A stretch of DNA of 64,000 nucleotides from positions 2,207,950 through 2,271,949 of the forward strand of contig CP058732.1 of NCBI GenBank assembly GCA_013414795.1, given 5' to 3'. The notes below the pieces were generated by a model. It saw nothing but the letters and a program-made list of their open reading frames with translations, did not search any database and was not told the DNA's origin. A program made the translations under genes and the position numbers. This DNA is from Candidatus Kapaibacterium sp. (GTDB lineage Bacteria > Bacteroidota > Ignavibacteria > Kapaibacteriales > UBA2268). This document shows positions 16,107 to 24,717 of the stretch, piece after piece; within the stretch, counting starts at the first letter, position 1; each line of letters begins with the position of its first letter.

Positions 16107-17626
16107 AAAGAGCAATCTTTCTGTGTTTAGTGTTTTTTGCAACATTTGAAGTAATCTATTCCAAAGAAAGATTGCCAGCGGTTATCAACCAACACCAGCC
16201 CTCAATTTTTCCAATTATTTCCCCCGATGGCTCGGAACTTTATTTCACTCGCAAATGGCATCCAGATAACACTGGCGGAATTTACGACGACGACGATATT
16301 TGGGTTAGCCGTAAAAATGGAAGCCAATGGGGTAGCCCAGAAAATCTTGGAGAGCAAATCAACAAAAAACAAAGCAATTCTTTGCTTTATATCTTTCCAG
16401 ATGGGAAAAAGGCTTTGGTTTATGGTCCATACCAAACTACAAATGAAAACCAAATTGCTCGTGCCACCGAAAACAATCCTTGCTTTGCAATGACCAAGAA
16501 AATTGGCAATAAATGGTCAAAGCCAGAACCATTGAAAATCGAAGACTTCTACACTTCAAGCAAAAATTACTCCGCAACGATGTCAACAGATGGCAGAGTA
16601 TTAATTATGAGTTTGCAACGGGAGGACTCGAAAGGCAATCTGGACTTGTATATTTCCTTCTATAACCAAGAAACAAAGACCTACTCTAAACCCCAAAACT
16701 TGGGAAATAGAATTAACACAAATGGAGTTGAACTGGTTTCCTTTCTTGCTTATGACAATAGAACTCTATATTTTGCGAGCAATGGAAGGAAAACCAAAGG
16801 CAAACTCGATTTGTTTCTTACCAGACGCCTGGACGATACTTGGATGAACTGGTCTGAACCAGAGCCTTTGGATTTCCTTAATTCCGAATGGGACGAAAAT
16901 TCGCTATCTTTGAATATTACTGGCGACACTGCATATTTCACCAGTGGAGACACTCTTGAAAAACGAGAAGGGATTTATCTTGCTGAACTTCCAGTGGAAT
17001 TTCGTCCCCTGCCCTACTTGATTATCGAGGGAAAGATTTTAGCCAAAAGCAACAACGTCAATGAATTAGTCAGACAACCAGTTTACTTCAAAATCGATAA
17101 CTTCGACACGGATTTCATTTTCTACGACACCGTTGAAAATGGTTTTTATCGTTTTGTTGTCCCAAATAAAACCCAATACAATTTTTTCATCTTTGCCAAA
17201 GGATTCTATGATTACTCTTTCTCGACTACTTCTTCAAAGTTCGAGGAACCCACAATCCAGACTTACGACATTGTTTTGCAACCCCAAAAGGAGAAAGACA
17301 AATTAGTTGGGACAATCCTGTTTCAAACTGACGTGGATACTTTGGATAGAACTGCTCAAGAAATTTTGAAACAAATTTGCAAAAATCTAAAAGACGAGAA
17401 TTTCAGCAAATTGCTTTTCGTTGGGCATACGGACGAAATAGGAACCGACGAATACAACCTTCAACTTTCGTTGAGAAGAGCAAAGAATACAGCCCGATTT
17501 GTTGCAAACCTTTTGAAAATTGGAGAGGACAAGATTGAAATCGAAGGCAAAGGCAAAACAATGCCAATCTCAAAAGATTTGGCTAAAAATCGGAGAGTGG
17601 AAATTTTCATAATTTACAATGAATAA
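16103..17626 (+). CDS. PD40 propeller-CRD-OmpA protein, PorE-like
   Basis: The 507-residue envelope protein has a signal peptide (to about 20), a PD40/WD40-like propeller (about 37-295; repeats such as ISPDGSELYFTRK, MSTDGRVLIMSLQRE, LAYDNRTLYFASNGR), a carboxypeptidase-regulatory-like segment (about 305-395), and a C-terminal OmpA peptidoglycan-binding domain (about 400-505) with GHTDEIGTDEYNLQLSLRRA and NRRVEIFI. The propeller-CRD-OmpA order is that of PorE, the T9SS component that anchors the machinery to peptidoglycan, but the N-terminal TPR and lipobox of PorE are missing, and PD40-OmpA paralogues are common in this phylum. It overlaps the genes on both sides (4 and 8 nt). Confidence 0.75.
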   Translation: MKRAIFLCLVFFATFEVIYSKERLPAVINQHQPSIFPIISPDGSELYFTRKWHPDNTGGIYDDDDIWVSRKNGSQWGSPENLGEQINKKQSNSLLYIFPDGKKALVYGPYQTTNENQIARATENNPCFAMTKKIGNKWSKPEPLKIEDFYTSSKNYSATMSTDGRVLIMSLQREDSKGNLDLYISFYNQETKTYSKPQNLGNRINTNGVELVSFLAYDNRTLYFASNGRKTKGKLDLFLTRRLDDTWMNWSEPEPLDFLNSEWDENSLSLNITGDTAYFTSGDTLEKREGIYLAELPVEFRPLPYLIIEGKILAKSNNVNELVRQPVYFKIDNFDTDFIFYDTVENGFYRFVVPNKTQYNFFIFAKGFYDYSFSTTSSKFEEPTIQTYDIVLQPQKEKDKLVGTILFQTDVDTLDRTAQEILKQICKNLKDENFSKLLFVGHTDEIGTDEYNLQLSLRRAKNTARFVANLLKIGEDKIEIEGKGKTMPISKDLAKNRRVEIFIIYNE

Positions 17627-19331
17627 ATTTCTTTCGACTTGCTTACTCATTTCAACAATTTGTGCTTTAAAAACCTTTTCAAGTTCCCCGAAAGATTATG
17701 TAGTTTTCCCCAAGATTTCCCTTCAAAAAGATTCCGCCAGGATTTATTTGACTTTTCAACTGGAAGACCAATACAAAGACGCACAAATTGCAATAATGAA
17801 GAAACAGCCACTATCGAATAAATGGGAAAGCGTTGAAAACCTACCATCGGGTTCATTGTCGTACTTCGACACTTTACCAATACAAACCACAGTTGAATAT
17901 GGAATAATCTGCTCGAATGATACAGCGAGTGCTTTCGGATATTATTTAGTTGGAGAGATGAACGAATTCGAACCATATTGCGGAAATGTTCTAATTCTTG
18001 TTGATTCAACAATTGAAAAGGAAATTCAAGCCGAACTGGAGCAATTTCAAAACGATTTACTAAATGACTGCTGGTATTCAGAAGTACGCAAAGTGCCTCG
18101 TTCAGAAGTTTTTAACCAAATAGAAGTTCGCAAAGTAAAAAGAATTGTGAATTCCTATAAGAAACGTTGGAAAGAAAAGTTCAAGGTCTTGCTTTTGGTT
18201 GGAAGAGTTCCAGTTCCTTACACTGGCAATTACAGTTTCGATGGACATACAGACCATTTTGGTGCGTTCCCTTCCGATTTATTTTATATTATCGACGACA
18301 GTTTACTATCGGACGACATAGAGCATAACATCACAGCAAGCGAAGAAAGAAACCATAATGTACCATTCGATGGCAAACTCGACCAAACAACAATCACAAA
18401 TGAAATTTCTATTGCCGTCGGGCGAATTGATTTTTCAAACCTTACTGTTTTCCAGAAAAGCGAGGTCGAACTATTAAAAAATTATTTTAAGAAAAACCAC
18501 GAATTTAGATTAGGAAAGACAGATAAGAATTTCAATTGTATAATAGACGATGGCTTTGGAACGCAAAGCGACGAAATTTTCTCCGCTAATGCATATATGA
18601 ATTTCTATGCACTATGCGATACGATTATCGAAGATAAATTATTTGATAACGTAAGTCAAAAATACTTTCGTTTCTCGTACGCTTGCAATTCTGGTTCATA
18701 CACATCAATCTGGTCATCTCTGAATTCCGAGCAATGTGCAAACTTTGAAATCAAAAGTACATTTTTGTTCTTACTTGGTTCATATTGCTGGGATTGGGAC
18801 AGCGAAAACAACCTTTTGAGGTCGGCTCTTGCCTCATCACCGAATGTTCTAATTAGTGCTTGGATTGGACGACCCTTCTGGCATATGCATCATTTTGGAT
18901 TCGGCTTTCCATTTGCAAAATCTTTTTTAATAACCGCCAACAACCTAAACTTGTATCCATCAACAGGAAAATATGGTTACAAAGGAATGCATCTGGAGGT
19001 ACTTGGAGACCCAACAATTCGAATATTTTACCCTTCACCAGTGCAGAACACGGAATTTGTAATCGATAGCAATGGAAATGTCGTACTCTTTTGGAAAAAA
19101 CCACAAGAACTCGATGATTTAATTGGGTATCAAATCAACAAAAAGGAAATTGGAAACGAAAATTTCAACCAAATTGCTTTTCTACCAAAAGAATTTATAA
19201 CTTTCGTAGACCAAAATACTCAAAAAGGAAGATGGATTTATCAAATTAAAGCAATTTACAACCGAAGGAACAAGTTTGGTAGTTACTCTGCACCAAGTTT
19301 AGGACAACCAATTGAAGTTTTAGTGAAATAA
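17619..19331 (+). CDS. C25 (gingipain)-like secreted protein with apparent loss of the catalytic His, C-terminal FN3-like domain
   Basis: The 570-residue secreted protein has a signal peptide (to about 20) and a core with the landmarks of the C25 caspase-like fold: VLLLVGRVPVPY (190-201), ISIAVGRIDF (263-272), and VLGDPTIRI (461-469). At the place where C25 enzymes have Y-x-GHGS, this protein reads YACNSGS (354-360), so the His seems replaced by Ser358. A possible nucleophile is Cys390 in GSYCWDWD. A fibronectin-III-like segment follows (about 478-570). It lacks a T9SS sorting domain. It may be a pseudo-protease or a divergent enzyme. It overlaps the PorE-like gene by 8 nt. Confidence 0.6.
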   Translation: MNKFLSTCLLISTICALKTFSSSPKDYVVFPKISLQKDSARIYLTFQLEDQYKDAQIAIMKKQPLSNKWESVENLPSGSLSYFDTLPIQTTVEYGIICSNDTASAFGYYLVGEMNEFEPYCGNVLILVDSTIEKEIQAELEQFQNDLLNDCWYSEVRKVPRSEVFNQIEVRKVKRIVNSYKKRWKEKFKVLLLVGRVPVPYTGNYSFDGHTDHFGAFPSDLFYIIDDSLLSDDIEHNITASEERNHNVPFDGKLDQTTITNEISIAVGRIDFSNLTVFQKSEVELLKNYFKKNHEFRLGKTDKNFNCIIDDGFGTQSDEIFSANAYMNFYALCDTIIEDKLFDNVSQKYFRFSYACNSGSYTSIWSSLNSEQCANFEIKSTFLFLLGSYCWDWDSENNLLRSALASSPNVLISAWIGRPFWHMHHFGFGFPFAKSFLITANNLNLYPSTGKYGYKGMHLEVLGDPTIRIFYPSPVQNTEFVIDSNGNVVLFWKKPQELDDLIGYQINKKEIGNENFNQIAFLPKEFITFVDQNTQKGRWIYQIKAIYNRRNKFGSYSAPSLGQPIEVLVK

Positions 19332-19399
19332 GAGAGGTGCGAAATACACTATTACTTAAAGTTGAAATTGCTAAACCAAATTTATTCTATTAAAAGTCT

Positions 19400-19442
19400 T
19401 AAATTTGCATTTTTTTGAAGATTATTTATTTTCAAATAGAGG
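19400..19442 (+). promoter_or_regulatory. candidate -7 promoter element and Shine-Dalgarno of the DUF2723 gene
   Basis: TAAATTTG (19400-19407) matches TAnnTTTG exactly, and TAGAGG (19437-19442) lies 7 nt before ATG 19450. The ribosome site decides the start: the longer frame opens at a TTG (19405) that overlaps the promoter element itself. No TTTG at -33 spacing was found. Confidence 0.35.
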
Positions 19443-19449
19443 TACTTGT

Positions 19450-22400
19450 ATGACACAAGAAAGGAAAATCAAATATCTTTTTGGAGCACTTGCATTTTTA
19501 ATCACTCTTATAGTATATTCTTTAACAGTTCAACCATCTGTTCCGCTTTGGGACTGTGGCGAATTTTCGGCTGCAACAACTTGGCAACAAGTTCCCCACC
19601 CTCCTGGTGCTCCACTGTTCCTTATGATTGGTAAGGTTTTTCAAATAATAATCCCATTCGGAGACCTTGGCTGGCGAGTAAATATGGTAAGCGTGTTTGC
19701 TACTTCTTTCTTTGTGTTGCTTTTATATTTGATTATCATCAAAGTCATACAAAATTTTAGAGGCAAAGAACTTGAATCGACTACTGATATTTTGATGGTC
19801 TACGGTTCTGCATTTGTTGGTGCAATGGCATTTGCATTTTGCGACACAGTCTGGTTCAATGGTGTCGAAAGCGAAGTTTATGCTGCCTCGCAATTATTTA
19901 CTACTTTGGTAGTTTATTTGATGATGATTTGGAACGAAAAGGCAGACCAACCTGGCAGCGAAAAGTACCTTCTATTGTCATTCTATCTCATAGGATTATC
20001 AATTGGTGTACACCTCTTGGCAATTTTAACAATTTTCTCACTCTTTTTGCTTGTTTATTTTAGAAAATACGAATATTCATTGCGGTCGTTTTTAACAATG
20101 GGCGTTTTGGCTATTATTAGTTTCTTTGTTATATATAAAGTCATATTAATGTGGATTCCAGGCTTGCTTGCTGGTAATTTCCCAATTAAAAACGAAGCAA
20201 GAGAATACCCAATTGAAGACAATTTCCTAATGACTTTGTTCGGGCTATTGCTAATAATCGGAGGAATAGTTTATTTCATATGGGCAACAAAAAAGAAGAA
20301 ACCTCTTCTCCAACTTGTGCTTGCTTCCTATCTTGCTATTCTTCTGGGATTCACAACCTACGCCCACATTCTTATACGTGCAAACGCCAATCCACCAATG
20401 AACGAAAACGAACCAAAAAATATGAAAAAACTCATCGCTTACCTTGGCCGTGAGCAATACGGCGAGCAAGTCCTTTGGCCAAGAAGAACAGACTACAATG
20501 ATGAATTAAAAATCTATTATTACAATCTCAAAGATGAAAATGGAAATTATGTCTATGGAGAATGGAATCCCCCAGGTACCAAAGAAGTGATGAGAAAAGA
20601 TGGCTCAATGGTTAGCGTTCCATCGTGGGACAATGTTAATGTTGCTGGTGAACTTGCATATCTATGGAAATATCAAATAGACCATATGTATTTGCGATAC
20701 TTCTTCTGGAATTTTGTCGGGCGGGAGAGTGATGTCCAAGATGCCGAAGAGGCTTGGTTTACTGATGGCTCGCAAACAATTAACTACAAGAACGGTTATG
20801 CGGATAAATTCCCAATCAGATTTTTTGCTTTGCCCCTTCTGTTTGGAATCTTTGGGCTTTACTATCATTTCAAAAAAGACCCAAAAATGGGATTGGTATT
20901 CCTTGCGATGTTCTTATTAATGGGCGTTTTAGCGGCAATAGCCCAAAACCAACAGAACCCACAACCACGAGAGCGTGATTACTTTTACACTGGTTCGTTT
21001 ATGGTCTGGTGTCTTTGGATTGGCTTAGGAGCATATTATTTTATGGAATTGGTGAACCAAAAGAAAAAGTCGCTCGCTTTAACAGCAGTTACTCTTGCAC
21101 TTTCAATTTTGCTTGTGCCCTTCAATATGCTTTACGGTGGGTGGGCAACCCACACAAGAGCAAATAATTACTTCCCTTTCGATTACTCATACAACATACT
21201 GCAAAGTTTGGAAAAGGACGCCATAGTATTTACCAACGGAGACAATGATACATTTCCATTATGGTTCTTGCAAGATGTTGCTGGTGTGCGTCGTGATGTT
21301 AGAATTGTTAATCTGAGTTTAGGGCAGACGCTGTGGTACATTGACCAATTAAAGAATCGAGAGCCGTGGGGCGCCAAAAAAATTCCTTTAAGTTTCACCG
21401 ATGAACAACTTCGCACAACTGAAGACGACCCGAAAGCCCTTTCATACGAATTCGGAGAAGCAAAAGAAATTAGAATTCCTGTTCGCAAAGAGATACTTGC
21501 TCAATACACAGACGACACTTCGCTCATTAACAAAGGATATATGGAATTTACTTTCGTCGGCAAAAAATATACCGAAAGAAATGGTAAGCCCCTCTACATT
21601 TTCTTCGTCAACAACAAACTAATACTCGACATTTTGCAACAGACTCGATTTGAAAGGCCAGTCTATTTCTCTACAACTTGTGGTTCCGATGTCTTTTCTG
21701 GTTTGGGTAGACATTTGCGTATGGAAGGAATGGCTTGGAGAATTTGTCCAGTACCACAAAACGCTATGAAAACTGGTATGATGTACGAAACAATAATGGA
21801 CAAATGTCTTTTGAACATTGACAATTCAAACAATTATCACAAGGAACCACATTTCGGGTTCAAACTTAGATTCCTCGATGGGAAAGGACCCTATGTTTAT
21901 TACGACGAAGTCCACAGAAGAATGATTCAAAGCTATCGTCAGATTTATATGAATTACGCTGGTTATTTACTCGAACAAAAGAAAAACAAAAAGAAAGCAG
22001 CCCAAGTTTTGGATACACTGAACAAGTACATTTCTCCAAGGTTATTCCCATTGTACTATGACGAGGAATACCAAATGTCTCTCCTTTACAAAGAAGCAGG
22101 CGAAATGGAAAAAGCAAAGTTTTGGGCAAATTTGGCTATTAAAACTTGTAAAGATGTCATAAACAATCCTAAATTAAGAAAATTCCGTTACGATGATATA
22201 CGGGAGGAAATTCGTGGCAGAACTGGACCATACAAAGTAGCCTCGGCTGCTTACGCTATTCTTGGTGATTACACTTCTGCAAGGAATAGTCTTTTGAAAC
22301 TTTACGATTTGGTCAATACCGCTATACAAACAGGACAACTGGCAAATTGGGAAATTGATGAAAATTCTGTTAGAAACAACCTTTTCGACATACTTGGAAA

Positions 22401-22605
22401 CGTGCTCTATATCGATGAACAGCAAATTAATGAATTAATCAAAGACAATCGAAAAGAAGAGGCGCAAAAACTTGCAGATAGCCTTATTAATAGTTACAAA
22501 AAGACAAACGACCCGCTTATGCAATCCTTTGCTTCTACGGCAGAATCCAGGCTTAAATCCTTACTTGGCGGGAAAACAGAACCAGACACAACCGCTGACA
22601 ACTAA
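19450..22605 (+). CDS. DUF2723 polytopic membrane protein, TMEM260-like putative protein O-mannosyltransferase
   Basis: The 1051-residue protein begins at ATG 19450. The N-terminal half is a GT-C-type polytopic membrane domain: first helix ALAFLITLIVYSLTV, then the diagnostic acidic loop LWDCGEFSAATTWQQVPHPP and many further helices to about residue 570. Another family segment is FTNGDNDTFPLWFLQD. The last 250 residues look TPR-like (AAQVLDTLNKYI, LYYDEEYQMSLLYKEAGEME). Eukaryotic TMEM260, the homologue of DUF2723, is a protein O-mannosyltransferase using a lipid-linked sugar. By that relation this protein may glycosylate exported proteins. It ends just before a strong terminator. Confidence 0.85.
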   Translation: MTQERKIKYLFGALAFLITLIVYSLTVQPSVPLWDCGEFSAATTWQQVPHPPGAPLFLMIGKVFQIIIPFGDLGWRVNMVSVFATSFFVLLLYLIIIKVIQNFRGKELESTTDILMVYGSAFVGAMAFAFCDTVWFNGVESEVYAASQLFTTLVVYLMMIWNEKADQPGSEKYLLLSFYLIGLSIGVHLLAILTIFSLFLLVYFRKYEYSLRSFLTMGVLAIISFFVIYKVILMWIPGLLAGNFPIKNEAREYPIEDNFLMTLFGLLLIIGGIVYFIWATKKKKPLLQLVLASYLAILLGFTTYAHILIRANANPPMNENEPKNMKKLIAYLGREQYGEQVLWPRRTDYNDELKIYYYNLKDENGNYVYGEWNPPGTKEVMRKDGSMVSVPSWDNVNVAGELAYLWKYQIDHMYLRYFFWNFVGRESDVQDAEEAWFTDGSQTINYKNGYADKFPIRFFALPLLFGIFGLYYHFKKDPKMGLVFLAMFLLMGVLAAIAQNQQNPQPRERDYFYTGSFMVWCLWIGLGAYYFMELVNQKKKSLALTAVTLALSILLVPFNMLYGGWATHTRANNYFPFDYSYNILQSLEKDAIVFTNGDNDTFPLWFLQDVAGVRRDVRIVNLSLGQTLWYIDQLKNREPWGAKKIPLSFTDEQLRTTEDDPKALSYEFGEAKEIRIPVRKEILAQYTDDTSLINKGYMEFTFVGKKYTERNGKPLYIFFVNNKLILDILQQTRFERPVYFSTTCGSDVFSGLGRHLRMEGMAWRICPVPQNAMKTGMMYETIMDKCLLNIDNSNNYHKEPHFGFKLRFLDGKGPYVYYDEVHRRMIQSYRQIYMNYAGYLLEQKKNKKKAAQVLDTLNKYISPRLFPLYYDEEYQMSLLYKEAGEMEKAKFWANLAIKTCKDVINNPKLRKFRYDDIREEIRGRTGPYKVASAAYAILGDYTSARNSLLKLYDLVNTAIQTGQLANWEIDENSVRNNLFDILGNVLYIDEQQINELIKDNRKEEAQKLADSLINSYKKTNDPLMQSFASTAESRLKSLLGGKTEPDTTADN

Positions 22606-22630
22606 TTACAACGAAAACTATATTCAACAT

Positions 22631-22657
22631 AGCCTCGCCAAACGGCGGGGCTTTTTT
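22631..22657 (+). terminator. rho-independent terminator after the DUF2723 gene
   Basis: The stem AGCCTCGCC (22631-22639) pairs with GGCGGGGCT (22643-22651), with one G-U pair and a 3-nt loop, followed by a T run to 22657. It lies 26 nt after the stop and separates the envelope cluster from the efflux operon. Confidence 0.9.
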
Positions 22658-22696
22658 ATAAAATTTTAAAATTCCAAAAATATTTTTTTAAAAAAA

Positions 22697-22719
22697 CGTT
22701 TGATTGCTTTAATCAAACG
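22697..22719. promoter_or_regulatory. palindromic candidate operator of the TetR-type repressor
   Basis: A perfect 9-bp inverted repeat, CGTTTGATT and AATCAAACG, flanks a 5-nt spacer GCTTT, 24 nt upstream of the tetR ATG. Size and placement fit autorepression of the efflux operon by its first gene product, as is usual for TetR-family efflux regulators. A TTTG that could serve as -33 lies in the left arm. Confidence 0.6.
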
Positions 22720-22743
22720 ATTGTTTAACTATTTTGGTTTGTT

Positions 22744-23394
22744 ATGCCAAAAGATGAAACGCAAGAAAAAGAACCCAGAGAGAGAATTTTGGAAGCAGCG
22801 GCAACGCTTTTTTCAACCAAAGGCTATGCCGCTGTTGGTGTTCGTGAAATTGCCGAACTTGCAAATGTCAATGTTGCAATGATTTCCTATTATTTCTCGG
22901 GAAAGGCTGGAATATTGAAAGAAATTGTCTTGCGCTACTTCGATAGTATTAAGGCAATTTACGACAAAGTTCTTGCAGAAAACTACCCACCAGAGACGAA
23001 ATTGAGAAAGATTGTCGACGAACTTGTGGAATTAATGAAGAACAAAACAATATTCTGCAAAGTTGCAATAACAGAAATGCCTTTTGATTTGCCAGAATTT
23101 GCAGATTTCAAAGCAGAAGTTGCCCGCCGCCATGTTGAGTATATCAAATTGGGTTTGAAAGTTTTCGAGATTTTCCCCGAAAACCAGAAATTTAGTTCGA
23201 TTATCACTCCCGCTGCGCTTTCTTTGATTTTTTCCCACTTTCTTTTCTATCCAATCATACCAAAAGTCTGGCAAATTGAAATTGACGATGAATATTACGA
23301 CCTATACTCCAAAACCATTTCAACATTACTTCTCGATGGACTCAATGGAGTTATGAAACAATTCATTAACAACAAAATAGAGGATGGAAAATGA
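22744..23394 (+). CDS. TetR/AcrR-family repressor of the downstream RND efflux operon
   Basis: The 216-residue regulator has an N-terminal TetR helix-turn-helix (about 12-60): RILEAAATLFSTKGYAAVGV, then REIAELANVNVAMISYYFSG. The C-terminal ligand-binding domain is all-helical, as usual, and its effector is unknown. It is the first gene of a four-gene unit. Its stop overlaps the tolC-like start by 4 nt, so repressor and pump are made together. The palindrome at 22697 is the likely operator. Confidence 0.9.
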   Translation: MPKDETQEKEPRERILEAAATLFSTKGYAAVGVREIAELANVNVAMISYYFSGKAGILKEIVLRYFDSIKAIYDKVLAENYPPETKLRKIVDELVELMKNKTIFCKVAITEMPFDLPEFADFKAEVARRHVEYIKLGLKVFEIFPENQKFSSIITPAALSLIFSHFLFYPIIPKVWQIEIDDEYYDLYSKTISTLLLDGLNGVMKQFINNKIEDGK

Positions 23395-24704
23395 AACTCG
23401 TTCAATTTTTATCTGTATTCTTTGCATTAACGCTTTACACATTTGCACAAAATGAATATGTCTTGACAATCGAAGAATCTGTGAATCTTGCTTTGAAAAA
23501 CTCTAAAAACTTAAAGATTGCTGAATCGAAAGTGTTTTCGGCGGAAGCGAAACTACAGGAAACGAATACTCAACTCTACCCCACTTTAAAACTCACTTCT
23601 GGATACACTCGTTTAAGCGAAGTTGAACCTTTCAAATTCAACTTTCAAGGACGTGATATCGAAATATCCCCAACAATTTTAAACAACTATCAAATTCGTT
23701 TGGGAATACAATATCCAATTTTCACTGGTTTTAGGCTCGAAAACACTTCAAAGATGATGGAACTAAATGCAAAAGCCAGCGAAAAAGACTACGAATCCGA
23801 AAGAACCAAAATAGTATATGATGTCAAAACAGCTTATTGGTCTATCAAAAATCTGGAATCTTCTTTAAAAAGTGTATATGAAAATATAAGACAAGTGCAA
23901 GCACATTTAACCGACATTGAAAATTTTTACAAAAATGGAATGGCAACTGAAAACGATGTTTTGAAAGTTCGAGTTCAACTTTCCAATTTAGAATTGGCAA
24001 AACTTGACATCGAAAATGCTTTGAACTTAAGTAGGATAAATTTTTGCATTATGCTTGGAATTCCTGCGACTTCCACTCTCAACCTCACATCAGAAATTAA
24101 CCCAGAAATTGTCGACTATGCCGACCTGAATAAACTACTTGAACTTGCCTACCGCAACCGCCCAGAATTGCAAGCAATGGAATTGCGGAAAGAAGCAAGC
24201 CAAAAAGCAATTTCCATTGCCCGCTCTGGCTGGTATCCTCAAATACTTCTAGGTGCAAACTACTACTACAATCGACCCAATCAAAGACTTATGCCTTTGC
24301 AAGACAAATTCTATGGTACTTGGGACTTCGGTATTACCCTTTCCTACGATATCTGGAACTGGATGAGCACAAAGTATCAAACACAGCAAGCAGAGGCAAG
24401 TTACTACCAATCGGATTTAGGATACCAGCAAGTGAAGGATGGAATCACACTCGAAGTGTCGCAAAATTATTTTGCATACTTGAAGGCAAAGGAAAAAATT
24501 AAAGTTGCAAAAGAAAATGTTCTGCAAGCAGAAGAAAACTACCGTGTTACAAACGAAAAGTTCAAAAATGGACTTGTAGCAAGTTCGGAATTACTTGACG
24601 CCGAGGTTGCTCTTTTAAATGCTAAAATATCATACAACAATTCTCTCCTTGAATTCGAAATAGCAAAAGCAAAACTTGAAAAATCAATCAATTTTGTTAA
24701 ATAA
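23391..24704 (+). CDS. TolC-family outer-membrane efflux channel
   Basis: The 437-residue protein has a signal peptide (cleavage near TFAQNEY), then two repeats of the outer-membrane efflux protein fold, each with long coiled-coil helices. Family features are LTIEESVNLALKNSKNLKIA, LSNLELAKLDIENALNLSR, ELAYRNRPELQAMELRKEAS and the barrel strand LLGANYYYNRPNQR. It forms the trimeric exit duct for the pump at 25792. It overlaps tetR by 4 nt and precedes the adaptor gene by 13 nt, where GGAG (24709-24712) serves as its ribosome site. Confidence 0.93.
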   Translation: MKLVQFLSVFFALTLYTFAQNEYVLTIEESVNLALKNSKNLKIAESKVFSAEAKLQETNTQLYPTLKLTSGYTRLSEVEPFKFNFQGRDIEISPTILNNYQIRLGIQYPIFTGFRLENTSKMMELNAKASEKDYESERTKIVYDVKTAYWSIKNLESSLKSVYENIRQVQAHLTDIENFYKNGMATENDVLKVRVQLSNLELAKLDIENALNLSRINFCIMLGIPATSTLNLTSEINPEIVDYADLNKLLELAYRNRPELQAMELRKEASQKAISIARSGWYPQILLGANYYYNRPNQRLMPLQDKFYGTWDFGITLSYDIWNWMSTKYQTQQAEASYYQSDLGYQQVKDGITLEVSQNYFAYLKAKEKIKVAKENVLQAEENYRVTNEKFKNGLVASSELLDAEVALLNAKISYNNSLLEFEIAKAKLEKSINFVK

Positions 24705-24717
24705 TTAGGAGTTTAAA

